The notes beneath the pieces were generated by a model. That model searched no databases. It was not told the DNA's origin and saw only the letters and a list, made by a program, of their open reading frames with translations. The translations under genes were made by a program, and so were the position numbers. Shown here piece after piece: positions 17,675 through 25,735 of a stretch of DNA of 50,459 nucleotides. Origin of the DNA: Actinomadura sp. CNU-125. Lineage in GTDB: Bacteria; Actinomycetota; Actinomycetes; Streptosporangiales; Streptosporangiaceae. Position 1 is the first letter of the stretch; each line of letters begins with the position of its first letter. The stretch is from assembly GCF_001942465.1 (NCBI RefSeq), contig NZ_MKJY01000377.1, forward strand, positions 1 to 50,459, read 5' to 3'.

Positions 17675-19228
17675 TCATGGGGTGGCTCCGGTTCGGTCGG
17701 CGCCGTAGCGCTCGCGTAGAAGACGTTTGTAAAGCTTGCCGTTGGGATCGCGCGGCAGTTCGTCGACGAAGTCGACGCTTCTGGGACATTTGTAGGTCGC
17801 CAGTTCCGCCCGGCAGTGGGCGATCAGTTCCGCGGCCAGCGCCGGGCTCGCCGCGGCGTCCCCGGTGAGCCGGACGACCGCCTTGACCGCCTCGCCCATC
17901 TCCTCGTCCGGGACGCCGATGACGGCGACGTCGGCCACCGCGGGATGACCGACCAGCGCGTTCTCCGCCTCCTGCGGATAGATGTTCACCCCGCCCGAGA
18001 TGATCATGTGCGCGCGGCGGTCGGTGAGGTAGAGGTAGCCGTCCTCGTCCAGGTAGCCGATATCGCCCAGGGTGCGCCAGCCCTTGTCGTTGGTCACCGA
18101 CGCCGTCTTCTCCGGATCGTTGTGGTACTCGAACGGCCGCCCGCCCGCGAAGTACACCGCCCCCGGCCGCCCGGGCGGCAGGTCCCGCCCGTCCTCGCCG
18201 ACGATGTGGCACTCCTGCGCCGGCCTGCCGACCGAGCCCGGGTGGGCGAGCCATTCCTGCGGCGTGATGGCGGTGTGGCCGACGTCCTCGGTGCCGGAGT
18301 AGTACTCGTGGACGATCGGCCCCCACCAGTCCAGCATCCGCCGCTTCACCGGCACCGCGCACGGCGCCGCCCCGTGCGTGACGTTGACCAGGCTGGAGGG
18401 GTCGAACCGCTCCCGGACCTCGCGGGGCAGCCGCAGCATCCGCACGAACATCGTCGGGACGAACTGCGCGTGCGTCACCCGATACCGCTCGATCAACTCC
18501 AGGCAGTACGCGGCGTCGAACTCCTCCATCACCACGACCGTCCCGCCGATGCGGTGCATCGACATGCAGAACACCAGCGGCGCACCGTGATACAAGGGCG
18601 CGGGAGACAGGTAGACCGCGCCCGGACCGGTGCCCTGCAGCACCAGCCCGTTCGCGATCTGCACGGGCGGCGACGCCGGATCCCCCAGCGGCGTGCCCGG
18701 CAGCGGCTTGCGCACGCCCTTCGGCCGCCCGGTCGTCCCGGACGAATACAGCATCTCCCGGCCCTCGCACTCGTCCGGGAGGGGATCGGCCGAGGAGGCG
18801 GCCAGGAGGTCTTCGTAACGCTCGAAACCCGGGACCTCCCCCGCCGCCGCCACCCGCAGCGGGACCCGCGCCAGGTCCAGCCCGGCGACCACCCCGGCCA
18901 TCGCCTCGCTGGACACCAGCGCGACGGCGCCGCAGTCGTCCAGGACGTACTGCACCTCACCCGCACGCAGATGACTGTTGATCGCGGTGTAGTACAGGCC
19001 CGAACGCTGCGCCGCCCACGCGACCTCCAGAAACGCCCGGTTGTTCTCCATCAGGATCGCGATGTGGTCACCGACCCGCAGGCCACGGGCGCGCAGCGCC
19101 CGCGCGAACCGCACCGACCGCTCCTCCAACTGCGCGAACGTCACGACCTCGCCGCTCGCCCCCATCACGATCGCCGGACGGTCGGGGGACTGCCGGGCAT
19201 GCCGGGTCGGCGTCATCGGCTCCGTCAT
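17675..19228 (-). CDS. Acyl-CoA synthetase (AMP-binding, ANL superfamily)
   Basis: A 517-residue adenylate-forming enzyme. The P-loop-like A3 motif is YSSGTTGRPKG, A5 is YYSGTED, A8 (hinge) is TLGDIGYLDEDGYLYLTDR, and the catalytic C-terminal lysine lies in DPNGKLYKR. It activates a carboxylic acid as acyl-AMP, then acyl-CoA. The ATG at 19228 has GGAGGAG 8 bases upstream. It is divergent from an enoyl-CoA hydratase, with a 17-bp palindrome between, so the pair probably starts a beta-oxidation-like degradation. The acid could be a fatty, aromatic or steroid side-chain acid. Confidence 0.94.
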   Translation of the reverse strand: MTEPMTPTRHARQSPDRPAIVMGASGEVVTFAQLEERSVRFARALRARGLRVGDHIAILMENNRAFLEVAWAAQRSGLYYTAINSHLRAGEVQYVLDDCGAVALVSSEAMAGVVAGLDLARVPLRVAAAGEVPGFERYEDLLAASSADPLPDECEGREMLYSSGTTGRPKGVRKPLPGTPLGDPASPPVQIANGLVLQGTGPGAVYLSPAPLYHGAPLVFCMSMHRIGGTVVVMEEFDAAYCLELIERYRVTHAQFVPTMFVRMLRLPREVRERFDPSSLVNVTHGAAPCAVPVKRRMLDWWGPIVHEYYSGTEDVGHTAITPQEWLAHPGSVGRPAQECHIVGEDGRDLPPGRPGAVYFAGGRPFEYHNDPEKTASVTNDKGWRTLGDIGYLDEDGYLYLTDRRAHMIISGGVNIYPQEAENALVGHPAVADVAVIGVPDEEMGEAVKAVVRLTGDAAASPALAAELIAHCRAELATYKCPRSVDFVDELPRDPNGKLYKRLLRERYGADRTGATP

Positions 19229-19248
19229 CGTACGGACTCCTCCACTGA

Positions 19249-19265
19249 CAAGAATTGAATTCTTG
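19249..19265. promoter_or_regulatory. Operator CAAGAATTGAATTCTTG (AGAATnnnATTCT motif, copy 2)
   Basis: A perfect 17-bp palindrome around a single central base, located 20 bases upstream of the acyl-CoA synthetase start and 88 bases upstream of the divergent hydratase start. Its core (19251-19263) is the AGAATnnnATTCT motif also present at 8131-8143 and 21892-21904. Binding by the TetR protein encoded at 20140-20787 is plausible but untested. Confidence 0.7.
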
Positions 19266-19353
19266 GCTTTGAGAAGGATATTTTCACTATCGGGAAGACG
19301 CAATGGCCGGGCGCGGGCCCGGTGGGACTTGGGACGGGAAAGAGGTGAGGCAC

Positions 19354-20145
19354 GTGGGGGACGATCTGGGCGCCGCCGGGTTGCGACTCGAACGCCGGGG
19401 GCCGATCGGCTGGTGCTTCATCGACCGGCCCGAAGCCAGGAACGCCTTCACCCCGGCGATGTACTTCGGCATCAAACGCGCCGTACGCCTGGCCAACACC
19501 GATCCCGACCTGGCGGCTCTCGTCATCACCGGAACCGGCGACGTGTTCGCCCCCGGCGGCGACCTGGGCGGACGCGCCGACCCCAGGGACGCGGACGTCC
19601 CCGACATCGGCCACGAAATGCTGCCCTTCCTGACCATCCGCGACAGCCGCGCACCGGTGATCGCCGCGGTCAACGGCATCTGCCAGGCCGGGGGCCTGCT
19701 GATCGCCATGCTCGCCGACATCGCCGTCGCCAGCGACCGCGCCACCTTCCGCGCCCCCGAACTGCTGCGCGGCATCCCCGACGCCACCTTCTCGGCCGTC
19801 CTGCCCGCCCACGTCGGCATCGCCGTCGCCCGCGACCTGCTGCTGTCGGCACGCCGCTTCGACGCCGCCGAAGCCCACCGGCTCGGCGTCATCTCCCGCG
19901 TCGTCCCCCACGACCGACTCCAGGACGAAGCCACCCGAGCCGCCCGCGAAATCCTCCAGACACCGCCCATGACCCGCATGCACGTCAAACGCATGCTGAA
20001 CGAACGCTACGGCTTCATCGACTACCAGACCATGTTCTGGGCCCTGGAAGAATCACCCGAACCCCGCGAAGGGATGAAGGCGTTCATGGAGAAGCGCGCC
20101 CCGAACTGGGTGCCGCCGGGGCTCGACTCCGATCACGGTTCATGA
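19354..20145 (+). CDS. Enoyl-CoA hydratase/isomerase family protein
   Basis: A crotonase-fold protein of about 263 residues. The oxyanion-hole regions are visible as FAPGGDLGG and NGICQAGGLLIAML, followed by DRATFRAPELLRGIPDA, where family members carry the second acid or its replacement. The C-terminal helix region (MTRMHVKRMLNERYG) is typical. GTG 19354 is favoured because AGAGGTGAGG sits just upstream; GTG 19345 and ATG 19303 are in-frame alternatives. It is divergent from the acyl-CoA synthetase and overlaps the convergent TetR gene by 6 bases. Confidence 0.9.
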   Translation: MGDDLGAAGLRLERRGPIGWCFIDRPEARNAFTPAMYFGIKRAVRLANTDPDLAALVITGTGDVFAPGGDLGGRADPRDADVPDIGHEMLPFLTIRDSRAPVIAAVNGICQAGGLLIAMLADIAVASDRATFRAPELLRGIPDATFSAVLPAHVGIAVARDLLLSARRFDAAEAHRLGVISRVVPHDRLQDEATRAAREILQTPPMTRMHVKRMLNERYGFIDYQTMFWALEESPEPREGMKAFMEKRAPNWVPPGLDSDHGS

Positions 20146-20787
20146 CGGCGGGGCGGCGGGCGAGATCTTGCGGAGGCAGAAGTCGGCGATGCGCCGGACG
20201 TCGTCGTCCGTGGGTTCCCCGCCGCCCCACACGTAGTCGCCCAGTTTGCCGAAGGTCGCGTACGCGGCGAGCGAGGCGTCGAAGTCCGGGTCGGCGCTGC
20301 CGAGGTCGCCGAACGGTTCGGCGAGGAGCCCGGCGAGCCGCTTGCTGGCGATGGGCGGCGTGGAACCGATGACCTCGCTCACCGCGCCCGCGTTCCACAG
20401 GACGGCGCGCGTGTTCGTGCCGATCTCCTCGCGCGCCTGCGAGAGCACGCCCTCGACCCAGCGGCGGACCTTGCCCTCCGGGGTCGGCTCCTTGCTCATC
20501 TGGTGCGCTACGTAGCCGCGCAGCCGCTCGGTCCCGTCTTCGAGCAACGCGACGACCAGCGCGTCCTTGGAGGGGAAGTACCGGTAGAACGCGTCGTTCG
20601 ACAGCCCCGCCGCGCGCACGATGTCGGCCACGCGCGGACGCGTCGTCGTGCCGCGCTGCCGCATCACCTCGAGCGCGGCGTCGAGCAGGCGCCGCACCTC
20701 GCCGGTGTACGTGGCACCGCGCTCGACCAGGGCGCGCTGGGCGATCCGGCTGGCGACACCGTCACCGGAAATCGGATTCTCGCTCAC
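20140..20787 (-). CDS. TetR/AcrR family transcriptional regulator
   Basis: A 215-residue regulator. The helix-turn-helix is RVADIVRAAGLSNDAFYRYFPSKDAL, and the C-terminal domain differs from the other two TetR proteins of the window. The GTG at 20787 is taken as start; the open frame continues upstream without conserved sequence. It sits between the acyl-CoA synthetase/hydratase pair and the quinone oxidoreductase, both of which have an AGAATnnnATTCT operator. That makes it the leading candidate for the factor that reads this motif. Its 3' end overlaps the hydratase stop by 6 bases. Confidence 0.92.
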   Translation of the reverse strand: MSENPISGDGVASRIAQRALVERGATYTGEVRRLLDAALEVMRQRGTTTRPRVADIVRAAGLSNDAFYRYFPSKDALVVALLEDGTERLRGYVAHQMSKEPTPEGKVRRWVEGVLSQAREEIGTNTRAVLWNAGAVSEVIGSTPPIASKRLAGLLAEPFGDLGSADPDFDASLAAYATFGKLGDYVWGGGEPTDDDVRRIADFCLRKISPAAPPS

Positions 20788-20890
20788 ACGAACCGTATTC
20801 TGACACCCGTTCGGGCGGGGCGCAAACGACCCGCCGCAGATCATCGCTCGCACGGCCCGGCCAAAGCCGTTCACATGCCCAGAATCACCC

Positions 20891-21853
20891 TCACCCGGGG
20901 ACGATCAGCACCTTGCCCGCGGAGGTTCGGTTCGCGACGGCGGCGAGCGCCTCGGCCCCGCGCTCCAGCGGGTAGACGGCGTGGACGTGCGGTTCCAGCT
21001 TCCCGTCCGCGAAGAGCCGCGCCAGCTCGGCGCGGCCGCGGCGCAGCGCCTCGGGGTCGCGCCGTCCCCAGCCGCCGATCTCGAACCCGCCGACCGTGAC
21101 GCCCTTGAGCATGACGAGGTTGAGCGGGATGCGCGGGATGTCGCCCGCGGCGAAGCCGACGGACACGAACCGTCCGCCCCAGCGCATCGCCCGCAGCGCG
21201 GGCTCGGCGTGCTCGCCGCCCACCAGGTCGAGGACCACGTCGGCACCGCCCGCAGCGGCCAGCCGCCGCTTCAGGTCGTCGTAGGGCAGCGCGACCTCGG
21301 CGCCCTTGGCCAGGCACAGCGCACGCTTGGCCGCGGACGAGGCGACCGCGATCACCCGCGCGCCGAGCAGCCGTCCGACCTCGACCGCGGCGAGGCCGAC
21401 GCCGCCCGCCGCGCCCAGCACGGCCAGGGTCTCCCCCGGCACGAGCCGGGCCGCCAGGGTGAGCGAATGGTGCGCGGTGGCGTAGGCGACGCCGAAGGCG
21501 GCGGCGGCCCGCATGTCGGTGCCGGGGGCCAGCGCCGTCAGGCCGGTCGCGGGGACCGCGACCCGCTGCGCGAAGGCGCCGACGAACGTCGAGCCCATGA
21601 CCGCGTCGCCGGGGGCGAGACCCTCGACGCCGGCCCCCGCCTCGACGACCCGTCCGGCGAACTCGCTGCCCGGGGTGAACGGGACGGGCGCCGCCACCTG
21701 GTACGTCCCCTTGACGATCAGGATGTCGGAGAAGTTCACCGCGGCGGCGTGCACCTCGACGACGACCTCACCGGGCCCGGCGACCGGGTCGGGCAGCTCG
21801 CCCACCTCCAGATCGTCCAGGGAACCGTGGACCGGGCAACGCAGAGCCTTCAC
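20891..21853 (-). CDS. NADPH:quinone oxidoreductase-like zinc-independent MDR dehydrogenase
   Basis: A 320-residue medium-chain dehydrogenase/reductase of the quinone oxidoreductase group. It has the GroES-like N-terminal domain (VHAAAVNFSDILIVKGTYQ), the dinucleotide motif GAAGGVG, and IPLNLVMLKGVTVGGF. The catalytic zinc Cys/His set is absent, as usual for this group. The GTG at 21853 has GAGGAGG upstream. The AGAATnnnATTCT operator and a second palindrome lie just upstream, linking it to the acyl-CoA genes. Enoyl reduction of a CoA or quinone substrate is possible. Confidence 0.92.
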   Translation of the reverse strand: MKALRCPVHGSLDDLEVGELPDPVAGPGEVVVEVHAAAVNFSDILIVKGTYQVAAPVPFTPGSEFAGRVVEAGAGVEGLAPGDAVMGSTFVGAFAQRVAVPATGLTALAPGTDMRAAAAFGVAYATAHHSLTLAARLVPGETLAVLGAAGGVGLAAVEVGRLLGARVIAVASSAAKRALCLAKGAEVALPYDDLKRRLAAAGGADVVLDLVGGEHAEPALRAMRWGGRFVSVGFAAGDIPRIPLNLVMLKGVTVGGFEIGGWGRRDPEALRRGRAELARLFADGKLEPHVHAVYPLERGAEALAAVANRTSAGKVLIVPG

Positions 21854-21891
21854 CGACGCCCTCCTCGACCACCGACCTGCGAGACGCACGA

Positions 21892-21921
21892 AGAATAACA
21901 TTCTCCATATCAAGATTGATA
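21892..21921. promoter_or_regulatory. Operators: AGAATAACATTCT (motif copy 3) and TATCAAGATTGATA
   Basis: Two perfect inverted repeats follow each other: AGAAT-AAC-ATTCT at 21892-21904 and TATCAA-GA-TTGATA at 21908-21921. They lie 39-68 bases upstream of the quinone oxidoreductase start and in the space behind the GH39-like gene, which ends at 21970. The first matches the motif at 8131 and 19251. The second may be another factor's site or part of an AT-rich promoter. Confidence 0.65.
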
Positions 21922-21969
21922 CTCTCAGGCGGCGTCGGAGAGCGGACGAAGCCCGGCCTCAGGACCGCG

Positions 21970-23513
21970 TCATGCGGGTTCCATGAGGATGAGGTACAGG
22001 CGTTCGGCTTGAGATCGATCGTCTCGTCATGGTGCGCGCCGGGCCTGACGATCTCGTCGGAGACCTGCCGGAGGCCGGCCCCGGCCGGATCGGTGAAGTA
22101 ATTGCTCGTCGTCTGGTCGATTCTGAACATCCGCAGGCGGACCGGGCCGCGTCCGAGCCGCCGCGGCAGCCGGGACATGTGGATCGTGGCCCGGTGGCTC
22201 CGGTCGTTGGTGTGCTGCCAGTTCCAGACCATGAGCGATGCGCCCGTTCGGTCTTTCGAGGCGATCGCGTAGACGCCGTTGTCGTCCTCGCGGCTGCCCG
22301 AGACGGTGGCGGACACCTCGATGTCCTTCATCTTGGACTGCATCAGCATCATGTTGCCGTAGGGCGTGAAGATCCCGGTGGGGACGGGCCCGTCGTCGAC
22401 CCGTGTCACCAGTTGGTCCTTGCGTCCTTCGGCGAAGTGCCGAACGACCCAGTTGAACATGTAGGTGTCGGGCTGCCGCGAGTACACGTAGTTGTAGGTG
22501 GCCATACCGGCCGCCTGCCGAAGATAGTCGGTCGTACCGGTCCGGTCGTCATAGGACGGGCCGGGATAGATTCCGGTCTCAGTAATGAAACTCGGGACGC
22601 GCCCTCGGATGCGGCGTTCTCTCAGCCACGTCAGGATGTCACCGCGTTCCGAGGAGACCTGCCGCAGGTCGGACTTGTAGAAGGTGGGGACCTGGTAGTC
22701 GTCGTCCCACTTCATATAGGCGTGGTAGCTGATGAAGTCCAGACGCTTGTGCGGGTCGCGGTCGGCGGCGTAGTCGTCCAGGAACGGCTTCATCCACTCG
22801 GGATCCATGACGCTGATCGCCGGACCGCCGATCTGGAGCCGGTCGGCCGGCCGCACGCCCTCGTCGACCTCGTTGGCCGCCTTGTAGAACGGCGCGTAGA
22901 AGCGGTACAGGTCGCCCGGTCGCAGGGTGACCTCGTCCGCCGGACGGCCGTCGTGGCGTTCGTGCCCGTGATACTTCCAGTCCGGCTCGTTGAACACCTC
23001 GACATACTTCACGGCCGGGTACTTCTTCTTGAGGTCGCCGAGCATCACCTCCAAGAGGGGCTGCAGGTCCTTGAGCGGCCGCTCGCCGCGAATGAACTCG
23101 TCCGGGTTCAGGTTCACCAGCACCGAGTCCGACAGGTGGCCGGCATCGGTGAGGTAGGCGTCCGTGTTACCGGAGAAATCGCACGTGCCGGTCTCGATGC
23201 TGCACTGCTCGAACGCGTAGTCGAGCCACACCCGATGGACTTTCTGATGCAGTCCCTGCTCGTTGAGGAAGCGCGCGTCGGCGGAACGTTGTTCGATGAA
23301 CGCGTTCTCGTTGGCGTAGTTGTTGTAGCGCTCCGACCGCCGCAGTACACCCCGCCGGTCGGCGAAGTCGACCGAGACGGTCGCCGGGGCGAGCGCGGCG
23401 GGCCGCGCGGCGGCCTCGGACGGCGCGACGGCGGAGAGGGCGATGAGCAGTGCGAGCGCCGTCGTGACGAGAGCGGCCCGCATGGTACGGGTGCGGGCGA
23501 ATGTCGAAGTCAT
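21970..23513 (-). CDS. Secreted clan-A glycoside hydrolase, GH39-like (frameshift near C-terminus)
   Basis: About 514 residues. The N-terminus is a secretion signal (MRAALVTTALALLIALSAVAPSEAAA). The (beta/alpha)8 barrel shows the clan-A acid/base in EVFNEPDW (Glu176) and the nucleophile in FITETGIYPG (Glu312); two Cys (103, 111) could form a disulfide. The frame loses one base at 21998-22001: restoring a C turns the tail into NALYLILMEPA and then a stop at 21970. That is a typical end for such enzymes, whereas the unrepaired frame runs 200 bases further through non-conserved sequence. Substrate is unknown; GH39 covers xylosidase and iduronidase activities. It is divergent from the hydroxyacid dehydrogenase operon across a cluster of LacI-type sites. 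Confidence 0.8.
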
Positions 23514-23610
23514 GGTCGTCCCTGAGAACTGCCGGGCTCACCGGACGCACGGTTCTCCCGCCGCGCGGCCCGTCGGTCACCCGGCATCAGACGTGCTGCC
23601 CACGAGGGGC

Positions 23611-23636
23611 GGCAAGAGGTTGCCACGTGTTGCCGC
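23611..23636. promoter_or_regulatory. LacI-type composite operator, copy 1
   Basis: GGCAAGAGGTTGCC (23611-23624) is a near-palindrome of the GGCAACnnGTTGCC type. It is followed by ACGT and a further half-site GTTGCC. The whole 26 bases match, at 24 positions, the reverse complement of 48636-48661 at the larA/uxaC promoter. It lies 98 bases upstream of the GH39-like start and about 175 bases upstream of the dehydrogenase. Confidence 0.75.
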
Positions 23637-23658
23637 CGTGAAGGCGGCGGGGCCGACG

Positions 23659-23694
23659 CGGCGTCACGGCAACAGACGGCGTCACGGCAACAGA
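23659..23694. repeat. Two perfect 18-bp direct repeats with GGCAAC half-sites
   Basis: The unit CGGCGTCACGGCAACAGA occurs at 23659-23676 and again directly at 23677-23694. Each copy contains one GGCAAC half-site of the LacI-type operator, so the repeat places half-sites 18 bp apart, beside the full operator at 23696. No further copies follow. Confidence 0.85.
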
Positions 23695-23695
23695 T

Positions 23696-23709
23696 GGCAA
23701 GCCGTTGCC
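23696..23709. promoter_or_regulatory. LacI-type operator GGCAAGCCGTTGCC
   Basis: A 14-bp palindrome with one arm mismatch, of the same class as the sites at 23611, 29792, 37754 and 48648. It is the closest full operator to the 2-hydroxyacid dehydrogenase operon, about 100 bases before its start. Confidence 0.7.
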
Positions 23710-23809
23710 GGACGGAACCTCGGGCCGTTGTGATGAACCGACGCATCGGCTCGGCGCCCGCGTTCGGCGCGCCATCGGAGGTAAGCCACTATGACGCGGG
23801 GTCCGTTTC

Positions 23810-24826
23810 ATGCGGCCGGATGATCGGGATCGCACCATTCGCTCCGTGCTCTCGACACTCATGTTCGAACCGGATCAACTGGAGCGGCTGCGTCGGGCGT
23901 TCGCCCCGGCGGAGTTCGTCCACGTCGCGCCGTGGGACGACGCGGGCATCGCCCGTGCGCTCGAACACGCGGACGTCGCCGTCATCACGGGCGACCTGGA
24001 CGAACGGTATCTCGCCGCGCCGCGCCTCGGGTGGGTGCACTGCGACCACTCCGGTCTCACCAGATCCGCGCGGCCCGAGGTGTTCGAGCGGGGACTGATC
24101 GTCACCGGCTCCGCGGGCCGTTCGGCCCCCGCGCTGGCCCAGCACGGGTTCTACTTCGCGCTCGCGCTCGCTTTCGACGCCCGGGGCCTGTTCGGCATGC
24201 AGGACGCGCACCGCTGGCGCTTCATCGACGGCTACGAGAAGAAGCTCGCGCTCTGGGGCCGGACGCTGGGCATCGTCGGTTACGGCCACACGGCCCGGGA
24301 GATGGCGCGCCTCGGCAAGGCGTTCGGCATGCGGGTGATCGTGTACCGGCGCCGCCCCGCGGAGAAGGCCGCGGACGTGGACGTCATGCTGTCATCGGAC
24401 GACGGGGACCCGTTCGGGTCGTTCCTCGACGAAGCCGACGTCGTCATGATCGCGGCACAGCTGACCGACGCCACCCGCCACCTCTTCTCGACCGGCGAGT
24501 TCGCGCGGATGAAGAACACCGCCCTGGTCATCAACATGGCACGCGGGGAGATCATCGATCAGGACGCCCTCATCGAGGCCCTGCGGACCGGAGAGATCGC
24601 GGGCGCCGGACTCGATGTGGCCACGCCCGAGCCGCTTCCTCCGGAATCGCCGCTCTGGGACTTCCCCAATGTCGTGATCACCCCGCACGTGACCCCGGCC
24701 GTCCCGGACCGCACCCAGCGCTCGATCGACATCGTCGTCGAGAACATCCGGCGCTACCGCGCCGGCGAACCTCTCCTGAACGCGCTGACCGAACGCGACG
24801 TCTACACGCCGAATCGGCGCGATTGA
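23810..24826 (+). CDS. D-isomer-specific 2-hydroxyacid dehydrogenase
   Basis: A 338-residue NAD(P)-dependent dehydrogenase. The Rossmann motif is GIVGYGHTA (about 154-162), the substrate-binding Arg is in NMARGEIID, and the catalytic His is in VVITPHVTPA. It interconverts a 2-oxo acid and a D-2-hydroxy acid in the cytoplasm. ATG 23810 is the annotated start, but the strong GGAGGTAA (about 23777-23784) is better placed for an ATG at 23791 in another frame, which stops after 10 codons. This suggests either a leader peptide or a lost base near the start. It heads an operon with a hydrolase, a GarR-like dehydrogenase and a GHL6-like protein. Confidence 0.9.
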   Translation: MRPDDRDRTIRSVLSTLMFEPDQLERLRRAFAPAEFVHVAPWDDAGIARALEHADVAVITGDLDERYLAAPRLGWVHCDHSGLTRSARPEVFERGLIVTGSAGRSAPALAQHGFYFALALAFDARGLFGMQDAHRWRFIDGYEKKLALWGRTLGIVGYGHTAREMARLGKAFGMRVIVYRRRPAEKAADVDVMLSSDDGDPFGSFLDEADVVMIAAQLTDATRHLFSTGEFARMKNTALVINMARGEIIDQDALIEALRTGEIAGAGLDVATPEPLPPESPLWDFPNVVITPHVTPAVPDRTQRSIDIVVENIRRYRAGEPLLNALTERDVYTPNRRD

Positions 24827-24876
24827 GACCACCGGGCACCGGCGCGACTCCACACTCCCGACAGTCAGGACGTTCG

Positions 24877-25710
24877 ATGTCTGCAAGCGACGTGGCACAG
24901 ATCGGCCGCCGCGACGGCGGCTCCCCGGACATCGTCCTGGACCGGGCGACCGGCCCGCGCGGCGCCGTCGGCACGATGGTCCTGTTGAACTCGCTGGGCA
25001 CCACCACCGCCCTGTGGGACGACGTCGTACCGTTCTTGACCGATTCGTTCGACGTGGCGCGATTCGACCAGCGCGGTCACGGCACCGCCGCGGACTACGC
25101 GGTACCGCAGGGTCTCGACGACCTCGTCGACGACGTGCTGGGCGTCGTCGACGGTCTCGGTACCGGACCGGTCCACCTCGCTGGCATCTCGATCGGCGGC
25201 ATGATCGCCCTTCGCGCCGCGCGAACGGCGCCGGACCGCGTCGCGTCCCTCGCCGTCATGTGCTGCGCGGCGGTGCTCGATCGGCGGAGCTGGGTCGAGC
25301 GGGCGGACCTCGTCCGGCGGCGGGGCACGGCGGCGATCGTCCCGCCCGTGCTGGACCGCTGGTTCGCACCCGACTACCGGCGCGCACGGCCCGACGTCGT
25401 GCGGGCCTACGCCGACATGCTGGGCTCGACCGACCCGGAGGGGTACGCGGTCGGCTGCGACGTCCTCGCCGACGCGGACGTCCGCGCCGACCTGGTCGGG
25501 ATCGACGCGCGCACGCTGGTCCTGGGCGGCGCGGAGGACCCGGCCACGCCCCCGCACGAGCAGCGCGCCATCGCGGACGCGATGCGGCGGGCGCGGCTGG
25601 AGATCCTTCCGGGAGTCGCGCATCTCGCACCGGCGGCGGCGCCGGAGGAGGTCGCGGCGGCCCTGACGGCGCACGCCCTGAACCGTCCGCGCGGCGAGTC
25701 CCGGACGTGA
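24877..25710 (+). CDS. Alpha/beta hydrolase (3-oxoadipate enol-lactonase-like)
   Basis: A 277-residue alpha/beta-hydrolase. The nucleophile elbow GISIGGM carries the catalytic Ser, the oxyanion region is VLLNSLGTTTALWD, FDQRGHG follows, and the acid and His appear late (GGAEDPATPP, GVAHLAP). The overall layout matches PcaD-type lactonases. In this operon, between hydroxyacid dehydrogenases and a glycosidase-like gene, a sugar-lactone or ester hydrolase role is more likely than aromatic catabolism; that is inference. It begins 50 bases after the dehydrogenase stop. Confidence 0.9.
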   Translation: MSASDVAQIGRRDGGSPDIVLDRATGPRGAVGTMVLLNSLGTTTALWDDVVPFLTDSFDVARFDQRGHGTAADYAVPQGLDDLVDDVLGVVDGLGTGPVHLAGISIGGMIALRAARTAPDRVASLAVMCCAAVLDRRSWVERADLVRRRGTAAIVPPVLDRWFAPDYRRARPDVVRAYADMLGSTDPEGYAVGCDVLADADVRADLVGIDARTLVLGGAEDPATPPHEQRAIADAMRRARLEILPGVAHLAPAAAPEEVAAALTAHALNRPRGESRT

Positions 25711-25735
25711 CCACCGACTATCCGAGGAGATGGAC

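Noticed and set aside
21768..21969. C-terminal extension of the GH39-like protein to 21768
   Set aside because: It lies after an apparent lost base; the repaired frame ends in a typical hydrolase tail at 21970, and the extension crosses the promoter of the quinone oxidoreductase.
23611..23709. Possible CRISPR-like or mobile-element repeat array
   Set aside because: Only two 18-bp units without spacers, plus palindromes; everything fits an operator cluster.
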